This document shows positions 9,262 to 17,152 of a stretch of DNA of 36,877 bases, piece after piece. Made by a program: the position numbers and the translations under genes. The notes under the pieces are model-generated. The model did no database searches, was not told the origin of the DNA, and worked only from the letters and a program-made list of their open reading frames with translations. Where the stretch lies: NCBI GenBank assembly GCA_003223875.1, contig QHWY01000239.1, positions 1 to 36,877 on the forward strand, written 5' to 3'. Within the stretch, counting starts at the first letter, position 1; every line of letters begins with the position of its first letter. The stretch is from Acidobacteriota bacterium (GTDB taxonomy: Bacteria; Acidobacteriota; Terriglobia; 20CM-2-55-15).

Positions 9262-10661
9262 ACGCCTGTAACTTCATTGGGTACTGTCTGAGGAAGTGTG
9301 ATCCGGAAGCAACTGCCCGAGACTGCCGGCACCAGTGTGAGCAACCCACCGTTGACTTCGACAGCCCATTTTGCAATCGCCAAGCCTAAGCCGGTTCCGC
9401 CGTTCTCGCGCGAGCGGGATTTATCGACGCGGTAAAAACGGTCAAAGATGCGCGTTTGCAATTCAGGAGCAATTCCAGGACCGGAATCGATGACATCGAT
9501 TGTCATGGATGCACTTGTTTGGGTCACACGGACTTCAATAGCACCACCGTCCGGCGTGTACTTGATGGCATTATCCACGAGATTGAGCATTGCCTGCCTG
9601 AGCACCATCCGGTCGCCGAACCAACGCGGTACGGCGTCGCACCGCACCTGGACGGATTGACCCTTCTCTTCGGCCAGAACGCTCAACTGCTCGGCAACTT
9701 CCTTTGCAAGTTCGGGAATATCGACGACATCCATCGAGAGATTCGCCCGGCCGGTATCCCCTCGCGACAACATGAGGAGGCGATCGACCAACAGGGCTAG
9801 GCGGTCGACCTCTTCCAACATGCTGCCGATGATTTCGCGGTATGCGGTTTCGTCACGCTTTCCGCGCAAGCCGACTTCACCCACACTGCGAATTGCCGTA
9901 AGCGGTGTCCTCAATTCGTGGGAAGCATCGGCCGTGAATCGGCGCATCTGCTCGAATGAGGACTCGAGCCGCGTCAAGGTATCGTTGAAGACCGTTGCGA
10001 GACGACCTAATTCATCGTCCGGGTTGTCGACAGGAAGACGATCGTTTAAACGCTCGGCATTGATCGAACGCGCGCGCTCCGACATTCGCCCGATTGGCGC
10101 AAGAGCGCGGCGAGCCAAAAGATAGCCTCCTAATCCCGAAATCGCGACAGCACCTGGCAACCCCAGAAAGAGAATGTAGATCAATTGATTCAGGTTTTGG
10201 GCGAGCGGCCCTTCAGACCTGGCGACCTGAACTAACACAGGACGGCCACCAATTCTCGCGCCGCCGCTCATAACGCGATACGGCGGGCTGACGTCTGGAA
10301 CCGTTACGACTCGATCTACTTCTTTGGCGGATTCGGCAAGTTGAGCTGGTCGCGGAACCGGATTGCGCCGGGCTTCAGGGGTGTCGTAAAGAAGCCGGCC
10401 CTCGAGACTCCAGACCTGAAGCCACGGACTGTCACCCTCGCCCGTTTCCTCATATGGTGCGATCGTCCCGTCGGGCCGCTGCGCCAACATATCGGATGCC
10501 CAATCGAAGTCATCGTGCAGGCGCTCATCGAGAAGACTCAACGAGTTGTTGCGAACGAACGTGTACACACCCGCCGCATACACTCCCAATACGGCAAGCA
10601 TGACAGCGATGTGCCAAAGCGTCAGGCGAACGCGGACGCTTTTTGGCGTAAGCCGGATCAT
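9243..10661 (-). CDS. sensor histidine kinase, HAMP/HisKA type
   Basis: A 472-residue membrane kinase. Transmembrane segments lie near residues 15-36 and 160-184, with a roughly 120-residue periplasmic sensor loop between them. A HAMP linker follows (RRALAPIGRMSERARSI). The HisKA box FTADASHELRTPLTAI has the phosphorylated H248, and the catalytic domain has the N box NLVDNAIKYTPDGG, G1 DSGPGIAPE and G2 GTGLGLAIAKWA. Architecture matches CusS/QseC-like heavy-metal or envelope-stress kinases. It overlaps the response regulator by ATGA, so it is the cognate partner. The last residues (VCSGAL) are encoded by an inserted palindromic repeat. The signal is unknown. Confidence 0.93.
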   Translation of the reverse strand: MIRLTPKSVRVRLTLWHIAVMLAVLGVYAAGVYTFVRNNSLSLLDERLHDDFDWASDMLAQRPDGTIAPYEETGEGDSPWLQVWSLEGRLLYDTPEARRNPVPRPAQLAESAKEVDRVVTVPDVSPPYRVMSGGARIGGRPVLVQVARSEGPLAQNLNQLIYILFLGLPGAVAISGLGGYLLARRALAPIGRMSERARSINAERLNDRLPVDNPDDELGRLATVFNDTLTRLESSFEQMRRFTADASHELRTPLTAIRSVGEVGLRGKRDETAYREIIGSMLEEVDRLALLVDRLLMLSRGDTGRANLSMDVVDIPELAKEVAEQLSVLAEEKGQSVQVRCDAVPRWFGDRMVLRQAMLNLVDNAIKYTPDGGAIEVRVTQTSASMTIDVIDSGPGIAPELQTRIFDRFYRVDKSRSRENGGTGLGLAIAKWAVEVNGGLLTLVPAVSGSCFRITLPQTVPNEVTGVCSGAL

Positions 10662-11341
10662 GGCTCTCCCTCACGCAGCATGAACCCTACACCCCTGATC
10701 GTGTGAATCAATTTGACGGATTGCTCGATGTCGATTTTCCGGCGGAGCCGGGCGATGTGAACGTCGATCACGTTATTCAGCGGCGTGCCGCGCGTTGTTT
10801 CCTTCCAAACTTCACGCGTCAGTGTATCACGCAGGACGACCTGCCCCTGATGCCGGAGCAGGTATTCGAGAAGTTCAAATTCACGTGCGGTCACTTCGAT
10901 CATTCGGCCCCTGCGCATGACCTTTCGAGTGACTAAATCCATGTCGAGATCGCCGATACCCAAACGGAGCGAATCGGCCGGCCGGCCGCGACGCAGCAAG
11001 GCGCGCACCCGCGCTAATAATTCCTCGAAAGCAAACGGTTTGATCAGGTAATCGTCCGCGCCGCTGTTGAGTCCGGCGACTTTGTCCTCCAGCGTATCGC
11101 GCGCGGTCAGCAGCAGAACCGGCGTGATGATTCCACGTTTGCGGATACTGGTGAGAATTTGAAGGCCGTCACGGCCGGGAAGCATGACATCGAGAAGAAT
11201 GATGTCAAACTGCTCCGTATTAATGCGGAAAAAAGCATCTTCGCCGGTGTGTGCAACCACTGCCTCGTATCGTTCATCTTCGAGGCCTTCCTTCAGGGCT
11301 TTGGCGACTTTGACCTCATCTTCGACTACAAGAACACGCAT
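10658..11341 (-). CDS. OmpR/PhoB-family response regulator
   Basis: A 227-residue two-domain regulator. The receiver domain has acidic residues E7, D8 and E9, the phosphoacceptor D51 (IILLDVMLPGRDG), a T/A switch (LLTAR) and K101 (LIKPF). The C-terminal winged helix contains EFELLEYLLRHQGQVV and VIDVHIARLRRKID. It is first in the four-gene - strand operon with kinase, PepSY protein and GMC oxidoreductase. Upstream of the ATG at 11341 a palindromic element begins after only 12 nt, placing GAGGAGGGG 15 nt from the start codon; any native promoter must be inside or beyond the element. Confidence 0.95.
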   Translation of the reverse strand: MRVLVVEDEVKVAKALKEGLEDERYEAVVAHTGEDAFFRINTEQFDIILLDVMLPGRDGLQILTSIRKRGIITPVLLLTARDTLEDKVAGLNSGADDYLIKPFAFEELLARVRALLRRGRPADSLRLGIGDLDMDLVTRKVMRRGRMIEVTAREFELLEYLLRHQGQVVLRDTLTREVWKETTRGTPLNNVIDVHIARLRRKIDIEQSVKLIHTIRGVGFMLREGEP

Positions 11342-11353
11342 GCGACCAATCGG

Positions 11354-11533
11354 ATTCCCCTCCTCGCAGAGGAGGGGTGGCGCGACAGCCAGCGGGCTGG
11401 CGCGCCGGGGTGGTCAGTTCGGCTGAAACGTCTCGCCGGTCTTCTATTGAGGCTTCGACCCTATCGGCTCGCGCTTCGCGCCACCCCGTCTGCGCCTTCG
11501 GCGCATCCACCCCTCCTCGCAGAGGAGGGGAAT
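11354..11533. repeat. 180-bp palindromic element (family E) copy A
   Basis: Bounded at both ends by a small hairpin made of CCCCTCCTC, a GCA loop and GAGGAGGGG, and flanked by ATT/AAT. The interior has GGCGCGCCGGGGTGGTCAG and the inverted GGCGCGA/TCGCGCC segments. It shares most of its sequence with copy B at 32077-32265 in inverted orientation. On the + strand the frame beginning IPLLAEEGWRDS is open across the whole element. It contains no transposase gene, so it is MITE- or REP-like. It separates the BNR-repeat gene from the response regulator. Confidence 0.85.
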
Positions 11534-11544
11534 CGCAATTCTAA

Positions 11545-12735
11545 CTACCTCACAACCACAGTCCGGATTTGCGAGGGCTTCGATGCATCGGTCCAGGCAA
11601 CCACGATATCCTCCCCGGAGCGCACCATTCGTGGAAATGCGCCGGAGCCGAGGCCCAGAGTTCCGGATACGTTCAGCGGGGCGGCAGCGGTTCCGTTCGG
11701 CGCAATCTCCCGAACACGAACCTGAACTCCTTGGTTGGTTCGTTCTACCCAACTGACAACCGCTGCACCGGACGGACGGCTGACGACGTCCACCCGGCCG
11801 ATGGGATTTCCATCGTCGATTCGGATTTTCTTCCCAAAAGTTTTACCGGCGTCCGTTGACATGAGCACATACACCTGCGGCTTCTCGTCGGGGGGTGGAG
11901 CTGTAAACCAAGCGACGGCGACGTTCCTTCCATTCGCTGAAACAGCGGGACCGTTGATGGGACAACCGTCAATCTCCCAGCCGTCATTGGTCAAGGCCTG
12001 AGGCTGCGACCAGCGGCCGTTGTTGTAGCGGACGATGGAGATATCACGAATCTCTTTGTCGGAACGGTCGCGATAGACGGCGAGAAGGCCTTCAGCTGTC
12101 GCTGTCATCGAAGTCTTGCAGCACTCGCACGCGCGATTGTCGACCTGCGTTTCCGGCCCGAGGGTGCCGTTGGCAGCAATCGTCGTGTACATCAGCGCCA
12201 TATCGCCTTCTTCCTCACTGGGCATGTTGCGCCCGTCGAGCCAAATCGCTCCGAGCTTGGCATCGGAAGTGGCAACCAGTGAGACGAAGCCGTGCTGGCG
12301 CTTCTTGCCGTCACGATGCGGCATAAGCGGCTTCGTCCAAGTCGTACCGCCATCCTTAGAAAACACCAGATTGACATCATACGCTTCCGATCGCGGCCCG
12401 ACACTGGCGACGAACCAATCGGCTGCAAGCGTCCCGTCCGACAGGACCGCGAGTGAAGGAACGTCGGCATCGCTCACAAACCAGTTCGTGCCGCGCGCAA
12501 TTGTTTTGGGCGCAGACCAGCCTTGAGCGCCACGGACCGAAAAGCGCATGACATAACCTTGCGGCGTGTCCGGCTCGAGCCAGCTCAGCAACACGCGCCC
12601 GTCCGCACCAACCGCAAGATTCGGTTGTCCACTTCCGGGAGGCGCTGGCGATTTGAGTTCGTTGACAGACGGAACAGGAGACGCCGCCAGAGCAAGCGCG
12701 GCGCTAAGGATTATCGCAATTGTGTATCGGGGCAT
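11545..12735 (-). CDS. secreted BNR/Asp-box repeat protein (sialidase-like fold)
   Basis: A 396-residue exported protein with a signal peptide (YTIAIILSAALALAASPVPS). At least two Asp-box motifs are visible, FSKDGGTTW and MSTDAGKTF, typical of six-bladed beta-propellers such as sialidases and photosystem-assembly-like proteins. The paired cysteines in NRACECCKT could bind metal or form disulphides. The RIP and catalytic residue set of true neuraminidases was not identified, so glycosidase activity is not claimed. It is on the same strand as the response regulator operon but separated from it by the palindromic element. Confidence 0.75.
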   Translation of the reverse strand: MPRYTIAIILSAALALAASPVPSVNELKSPAPPGSGQPNLAVGADGRVLLSWLEPDTPQGYVMRFSVRGAQGWSAPKTIARGTNWFVSDADVPSLAVLSDGTLAADWFVASVGPRSEAYDVNLVFSKDGGTTWTKPLMPHRDGKKRQHGFVSLVATSDAKLGAIWLDGRNMPSEEEGDMALMYTTIAANGTLGPETQVDNRACECCKTSMTATAEGLLAVYRDRSDKEIRDISIVRYNNGRWSQPQALTNDGWEIDGCPINGPAVSANGRNVAVAWFTAPPPDEKPQVYVLMSTDAGKTFGKKIRIDDGNPIGRVDVVSRPSGAAVVSWVERTNQGVQVRVREIAPNGTAAAPLNVSGTLGLGSGAFPRMVRSGEDIVVAWTDASKPSQIRTVVVR

Positions 12736-12820
12736 GGTTAATGAGTTTAGTGGGCGTTGTCGAACACGGCAAGAGCTTAGACGGTCCTGACGAAGATTTC
12801 AGGAAGTCTTCAGGTTTATT

Positions 12821-13010
12821 CCCCTCCTCACAGGCGGGTGTTGCAAAACTACGGAATAGCGGGTTCGGTTCTTACTGTAGCGGCGCTCTACCAGCGCCGG
12901 TTTTTCGCAGAATCAACGAAGTACCGGCGGTCATAGACGTCATAGACCGCCGCTACAGCAGACGAAAACCGCTTTGCGGCAGTTTTGCAACACCCTCCGC
13001 AAAGGAGGGA
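12821..13010. repeat. nested inverted repeats in a 396-bp gene-free interval
   Basis: The gap from 12736 to 13131 has no supported gene. Three nested inverted repeats are visible: outer CCCCTCC (12821-12827) with GGAGGG (from 13004), middle GGGTGTTGCAAAACT (12836-12850) with AGTTTTGCAACACCC (12981-12995), and inner family G element CTGTAGCGGCGCTCTA...TAGACCGCCGCTACAG (12875-12958). The arrangement suggests successive insertions of one element into another. Its position between the divergent BNR gene and DUF6644 genes means both promoters must lie in or beside the nest. Confidence 0.75.
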
Positions 13011-13131
13011 ATGGCACAACCCACGCCTTCCGGGCCATTGACATAGGATCAGTAAGCTGTGTATCGTGCCGGAGCGTGAAACAATCGGCATTCTTCATAC
13101 ACTTCGCCCGATTTTAGGATCAGGGGTTTAC

Positions 13132-13644
13132 ATGCAAGAGGTTCCACCCGTACAGGTTCCTGCCATCATTCAATGGATGCAAAACAGCGATTTTGGTACG
13201 GGAATTCGGGAATCCGTTTGGACGTTTCCGGTAGTCGAAACAACCCACGTTCTGTCACTGGCCGTATCCGTCGGCCTGCTCATTTGGTTCGATCTGCGGC
13301 TGCTCGGTTGGGGAATGAAACATCAGCCGATTTCGCGAATACATGAACAAATCATGCCGTATGTAGTGGCTGGTTTCGTCATCGAGATTATTACCGGATT
13401 TCTTCTCTTCTGGTCGGAAGCGGAGAAGTGTTATGTGAGCATCTTTTTCCGCGCAAAGGTGTTCTTCCTTTTTCTAGCCGCCTTCAATGCAATCATATTC
13501 GAGTTCAGAACAAAGAAAACGATTGAGGACTGGGACAAGTTTCCCATCCCGCCACCGCCGGCCCGAGTAGCCGGCTGGCTATCGATCGTGTCCTGGAGTG
13601 CTGTTATCATTGCCGGCAGGGGTACGGCGTACAGCCTGTTTTAG
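13132..13644 (+). CDS. DUF6644-like integral membrane protein (first paralogue)
   Basis: A 170-residue protein with four predicted membrane helices near residues 31-52, 74-94, 104-122 and 146-165. The ATG at 13132 is preceded by AGGGG 5 nt upstream; a GTG at 13066 is in frame but lacks a ribosome site. Conserved features shared with the next gene are WTFPVVETTHVLSL, an SEAEKCYVSIFFRAK loop and a terminal GRGTA. These match what I know as DUF6644, a family of unknown function common in Acidobacteria. The conserved His and Cys could bind haem or metal, which is speculation. It is 14 bp upstream of its paralogue. Confidence 0.75.
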   Translation: MQEVPPVQVPAIIQWMQNSDFGTGIRESVWTFPVVETTHVLSLAVSVGLLIWFDLRLLGWGMKHQPISRIHEQIMPYVVAGFVIEIITGFLLFWSEAEKCYVSIFFRAKVFFLFLAAFNAIIFEFRTKKTIEDWDKFPIPPPPARVAGWLSIVSWSAVIIAGRGTAYSLF

Positions 13645-13658
13645 GAGTTGCGGAAAAA

Positions 13659-14135
13659 ATGCATTACCTACTGCCCTTTTTCAAATGGTCCGACAGCACG
13701 TGGCTGGCGGAAACGATTCGCGGCTCGCGGCTGTATTTTCCAATCATCGAAACATTTCACTTACTGGCGCTTACACTTTTATTCGGCGCGATTCTGATGT
13801 TGAACCTGCGCCTTTGCCGGCTCGTGATGAAGGATCTGCCTGTCCGGCAGGTGGCGAGCGATCTGTCGCCTTGGCTGTCGTGGAGCCTTGCGATCATCTT
13901 GGTTTCGGGCTTCATGCTCTTCAGTTCGGAAGCCATGAAGTGTTATGCGAGCGTGCCGTTCCAGGCGAAAATGCTGTTCCTGTTTGCGGCCATGGCCTAT
14001 CACTTCACGATTTACCGAAAGGTTACCAACACCGATCGTGAACCGAAGCCTGTGTGGAGTGTTGCTCTCGCCCTGATTTCCGTTGTTTTGTGGCTGGGTG
14101 TAGGCCTCGGCGGCCGGGGAATCGGTTTCCTATAG
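13659..14135 (+). CDS. DUF6644-like integral membrane protein (second paralogue)
   Basis: A 158-residue membrane protein with four hydrophobic segments. It is a tandem paralogue of the upstream gene: YFPIIETFHLLALTLLFG corresponds to the paralogue's FPVVETTHVLSL, SSEAMKCYASVPFQAKMLFLF to SEAEKCYVSIFFRAKVFFLF, and both end in GRG. AGGAG lies about 11 nt upstream of the ATG. The pair may form a heterodimer in the inner membrane. Function unknown. Confidence 0.75.
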   Translation: MHYLLPFFKWSDSTWLAETIRGSRLYFPIIETFHLLALTLLFGAILMLNLRLCRLVMKDLPVRQVASDLSPWLSWSLAIILVSGFMLFSSEAMKCYASVPFQAKMLFLFAAMAYHFTIYRKVTNTDREPKPVWSVALALISVVLWLGVGLGGRGIGFL

Positions 14136-14137
14136 AT

Positions 14138-14210
14138 GACAAATGACAATTGAACATTGAACAATGAACAGTAAATGCTTTGGCAATGTTCATTGTTCAA
14201 TTGTCAATTG
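14138..14210. repeat. AT-rich inverted repeat, family N copy 1
   Basis: GACAATTGAACATTGAACAA and TTCATTGTTCAATTGTC form a long stem with a 7-nt bulge around the loop AGTAAATGC. A second copy lies at 14683-14757, so the pair brackets the small secreted-protein gene. It may act as an attenuating terminator after the DUF6644 genes. Confidence 0.7.
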
Positions 14211-14249
14211 CTAAGATCCTGGTTCTCTTGAATTCTGGAGGAGTAATTG

Positions 14250-14678
14250 GTGCGATCTAAAACATCAGGCACAGTTTTTCTGTTGGCTTGGTTGCTGCTG
14301 GTGGCGCCCATTTTTGCCCAAATGGGCTATCCCTTGAAGGGTTCATGGAGTGGTGATTGGTGGCTCAAGAAAGGTGAAGAGAATCACCTTCTGCTCGACT
14401 TCGACTGGGACGGTAAAACTCTGACAGGTGTATTGAATCCCGGCACAGACAATGTTGTCTTACAAAAACTCTCACTCGAGCCGCCTACCGGTGGTGTTGA
14501 AGGAGCAATCGATCCCTGGAATCTCCACTTTGAAGCCGACGTGAAGGATACGTCCGGCCGAACGGTGCATTATGTTGTCGATGGAAAGCTTCAGAATATC
14601 GGCGCGTATCGAAAATTTGTGACGGGGACCTGGATGGCTGGAAACCAGAAGGGGGAATTCAGGATCGTAAGGAACTGA
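14250..14678 (+). CDS. small secreted protein, 142 aa
   Basis: The start is GTG at 14250, 6 nt after GGAGGAG; a TTG one codon earlier is also open. A signal peptide (VFLLAWLLLVAPIFAQ) precedes a beta-rich mature domain with GSWSGDW, LDFDWDGKTLTGVLNPG and GTWMAGNQKGEFRIVRN, resembling a lipocalin-like or calycin-like ligand-binding barrel in rhythm. No family is recognised with certainty. It is bracketed by two copies of an AT-rich inverted repeat and sits between the DUF6644 pair and the convergent 316-aa secreted protein. Confidence 0.75.
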   Translation: MRSKTSGTVFLLAWLLLVAPIFAQMGYPLKGSWSGDWWLKKGEENHLLLDFDWDGKTLTGVLNPGTDNVVLQKLSLEPPTGGVEGAIDPWNLHFEADVKDTSGRTVHYVVDGKLQNIGAYRKFVTGTWMAGNQKGEFRIVRN

Positions 14679-14682
14679 AAAC

Positions 14683-14757
14683 GACAAATGAGAATTGAAC
14701 AATGAACATTTCTTCAAAAATTGCCAATGTTCAATGTTCAATTGTCATTTTTCATTT
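14683..14757. terminator. AT-rich inverted repeat, family N copy 2, likely bidirectional terminator
   Basis: ACAAATGAGAATTGAAC and GTTCAATTGTCATTTTT form a hairpin containing a TTTCTTCAAAAA loop, followed by a T-rich run. It occupies the gap between two convergent genes (ends 14678 and 14762) and matches the repeat at 14138-14210. Confidence 0.7.
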
Positions 14758-14761
14758 TGGG

Positions 14762-15712
14762 CTACTGACGCGGGCCCACTATCGGTTGGCCGAAGTCATC
14801 GGTCAGCCGGTTGTAATAGTTGTTGTTTTCTTGGCAAATGTATTCCTGCAGTTCGCCGGTTGGATTCCATGGAATATCCCAAGCCACAGTCCAGGGTTTT
14901 GTGTACGCACCGGAATCATCAATCGTTGCTTCGTAGTGCAGCGTGCCCTTATTCGGGCGTGAGAATCTTTCGATGACGTGCATTTGGTCCGTGTGCGGGT
15001 GTCCGAAATAATCGAGCCAGGTTCCCTCATTGAATCCGATAACGTCTACAACGAGAGTATCGCCTTCCCAATAACCCACGGAATCGCCGAGCCAGGTTTG
15101 CCCTTTAATGGCGTCGTTCTTCAGGTGAGGACGCCCGTCCATATGGATCTCACGCCAAACGTGCGTTCCTCCTTCGAAGATCATAATGATGCGCTTCAGC
15201 TGCGGTTGCTGGATGATTTCCATCGGATACGGAGTTGCAAATAGACGCGGGCCACCCGGAGGCAGGCAATAGCCTTCGGGATCATACTTGGATTGGTTCA
15301 ATGAATTGTAGTTGTAAAAGGCAGCTGCCCATAGCTGAAAAGGAACCCATGGTTCCGAGGGCGCTCCACCGCGCTGGCCGCCGGCACCGCCGCGCTCGCC
15401 ACCAGTAGGGGCGGGCGGCGCGCCGACAACAATATTTCGCGCACCCATGTTTTGAATGTAGGGGACCTGCCAAATACCCAGTTCACCGGGGACTCTTCCC
15501 AAATTTACGGTTCCATCAGGCAAACGTGGAGCCGGTTGACTCAATAACGGATTTGGAGCGACGCGTCCGCGAGCGCCCCGTCCGCCGCCTTGTTCGCCGC
15601 GAGGTGCATTAGTTTGTGGCTGCTGCGCCACGAGCGTGAGCAGGGTTGCGATCAGCAGAAAAAAAGACGCAACCGCCAGCCAGAGAAACCGAATGATTAA
15701 ACGGTTTCGCAC
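14762..15712 (-). CDS. secreted hypothetical protein, 316 aa
   Basis: GTG start at 15712 with AAGGAGG 7 nt upstream. A signal or anchor segment (FLWLAVASFFLLIATLLTLVA) is followed by a Gly/Arg/Pro-rich low-complexity region, then a beta-rich domain with MIFEGGTHVWREIHMDGR, SVGYWEGDTLVVDVIGFNEGTWLD and DQMHVIERFSRPNKGTLHYE. This sequence type is frequent in Acidobacteria and some Gammaproteobacteria next to DUF6152 proteins, as here (26 bp downstream of it, same strand), but has no known function. The two are probably cotranscribed and exported together. Confidence 0.75.
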   Translation of the reverse strand: MRNRLIIRFLWLAVASFFLLIATLLTLVAQQPQTNAPRGEQGGGRGARGRVAPNPLLSQPAPRLPDGTVNLGRVPGELGIWQVPYIQNMGARNIVVGAPPAPTGGERGGAGGQRGGAPSEPWVPFQLWAAAFYNYNSLNQSKYDPEGYCLPPGGPRLFATPYPMEIIQQPQLKRIIMIFEGGTHVWREIHMDGRPHLKNDAIKGQTWLGDSVGYWEGDTLVVDVIGFNEGTWLDYFGHPHTDQMHVIERFSRPNKGTLHYEATIDDSGAYTKPWTVAWDIPWNPTGELQEYICQENNNYYNRLTDDFGQPIVGPRQ

Positions 15713-15738
15713 GAGGAAACCTCCTTATCGAACCGCAA

Positions 15739-16140
15739 CTACGGATTGGCGGTTTCACTCGATGCTGCGCCGAGTTTCTTTCCGTCGACGGTCACGTTCC
15801 GCGCGTTGGCAACGTTGGATCCGTCCTTTGCCGCGGATCCTTCGACCCGGATCATCATCCCGATTTTAAGGGTATTTCGATTCCAGCCTTGACGGGTCAA
15901 GCCGTTGGGACTGCCCATTTCACAACCCCAGTTGGTGATCTTGCCGGTCTGAGGATCTTTGACATCCACATAGAAGTAAACATGCGGATTCATCCATTCG
16001 ACCTTCGTCACGACTCCGGTAAAATCGACGGTCTTTGCGCTGTCGAACTCGGCGGCAAAGGAATGATGCGCGACCACGGGAATGGCAGAAGCAGCTACAA
16101 CGATCGCTGCAGCAAAAATCGTTAGCAGTCTACCTTTCAT
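15739..16140 (-). CDS. DUF6152-like secreted protein
   Basis: A 133-residue exported protein. GGAGGAGG lies 5 nt before the ATG. A signal peptide (LLTIFAAAIVVAASAIPVVAHHSFAAEF) leads to the characteristic AHHSFAAEFD motif, followed by an OB-fold-like beta domain (VDFTGVVTKVEWMNPHVYFYVDVKD) and WGCEMGSPNGLTRQGW. This pattern corresponds to DUF6152, secreted proteins of unknown function. The HHSF motif at the mature N-terminus could coordinate a metal such as copper; that is inference. It is first of a two-gene - strand unit. Confidence 0.8.
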   Translation of the reverse strand: MKGRLLTIFAAAIVVAASAIPVVAHHSFAAEFDSAKTVDFTGVVTKVEWMNPHVYFYVDVKDPQTGKITNWGCEMGSPNGLTRQGWNRNTLKIGMMIRVEGSAAKDGSNVANARNVTVDGKKLGAASSETANP

Positions 16141-16192
16141 AGAGAACCTCCTCCAGGTATTTGTGCTTGACCATCATGCCTTCGCGCTCGGC

Positions 16193-17080
16193 TTACGTCA
16201 AGCGGCCGATCACTTCGAGAACTTCACGATACGTTTTAGGCCCATCGGCGCCAAACTCAGAAGCAATTCCGAGCTTCGCGCACCACTCTTGCCGGCGTGC
16301 CGCGGCCTCGCTCATGATGGGTTCAATTCCTAATGATCGCAGGGTCTCGGCCACTTCTTCCATCTCATGCGCGCGCCGCTCGCCGTGAAGCACAACGCGC
16401 CCGACCATGTAGTCGGCAAGCCTCTTCCAATCGATGCCAGGAAAACTGTCGGCAAGCGAGGCAAACACACGCTCGTCGGCGCCGTACGGACTCGCAGCCA
16501 GTACGCTCTCCAACATCAAAGCTTCGAGTCCTTTCACAATGATGCTGCGAAACATCTTTGTCGCGGCGGCGGTTCCGACTTTCTCCGAGACGACTTCGAG
16601 CCGCATTCCGAATGGTTCCATCCGGCCCGCGAAACGGCGCGCCGCGTTTCCGCCGAGCAGCATCGGCACGCGATGCCCGTGGGGCGGAACTGGGGACATC
16701 ACGGCCGCTTCAACAAATCCCGCACCACTCGAATGGATCACGTGCTCGATTTCTTGCTTCAGAGACGGTGAGACGGAATTCAAATCCACGTAAATGTGGT
16801 GCGGCTTTAAAAAAGGAGCTGTTTGTTCTGCCGCTTCCTTCGCGCGAGTGCACGTCACGGTTGAAAACAAAATGCCGGCCGAAGCGGCGAGCTCGTTGCT
16901 GGAATCGACGAGAGGTATTTGCTCTTCTTTTGCGCGCCGGCGAATGGTTTTTCCCAGTTCCGGAGTATCGCGGTTGATATCGAAAGCACAAATGCAGCCA
17001 ATGCCCGCAGTTTTGAATCCTTTCGCGATATGGAAAGCAGCTTCGCCGAATCCTACGAAGCCGAGGGCGGGAGCGCTCAT
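16193..17080 (-). CDS. NAD(P)-dependent oxidoreductase, 6PGDH/HIBADH-like with DUF1932 domain
   Basis: A 295-residue dehydrogenase. ATG 17080 places the Rossmann GFVGFGEAAF at residue 7; a GTG at 17098 would start inside a hairpin. The N-terminal NAD-binding domain shows ADH-like segments FDINRD and YVDLNSVSPSLKQEIEHVI with VEAAVMSPVPPHGHRVPMLLGG. The C-terminal helical domain includes GTAAATKMFRSIIVKGLEALMLES, carrying the lysine (K) position of the beta-hydroxyacid dehydrogenase family. It probably oxidises a hydroxyacid or reduces the corresponding keto acid. It follows the DUF6282-type hydrolase on the same strand, suggesting a joint catabolic step controlled by the divergent GntR regulator. 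Confidence 0.85.
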   Translation of the reverse strand: MSAPALGFVGFGEAAFHIAKGFKTAGIGCICAFDINRDTPELGKTIRRRAKEEQIPLVDSSNELAASAGILFSTVTCTRAKEAAEQTAPFLKPHHIYVDLNSVSPSLKQEIEHVIHSSGAGFVEAAVMSPVPPHGHRVPMLLGGNAARRFAGRMEPFGMRLEVVSEKVGTAAATKMFRSIIVKGLEALMLESVLAASPYGADERVFASLADSFPGIDWKRLADYMVGRVVLHGERRAHEMEEVAETLRSLGIEPIMSEAAARRQEWCAKLGIASEFGADGPKTYREVLEVIGRLT

Positions 17081-17095
17081 TCCAGTTCGTCGTAC

Positions 17096-17126
17096 CACGC
17101 GCCAAGCTGTGAAAGCTTGGCGCGTG
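17096..17126. repeat. perfect 13-bp hairpin in the intercistronic gap
   Basis: CACGCGCCAAGCT (17096-17108) and AGCTTGGCGCGTG (17114-17126) are perfectly complementary around the loop GTGAA. It lies between the hydrolase and the oxidoreductase genes. There is no following T-run, so an mRNA-processing or stability role is more likely than termination. Confidence 0.75.
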
Positions 17127-17152
17127 AGCCGTAAATTGTCCGCTTCATTCGC

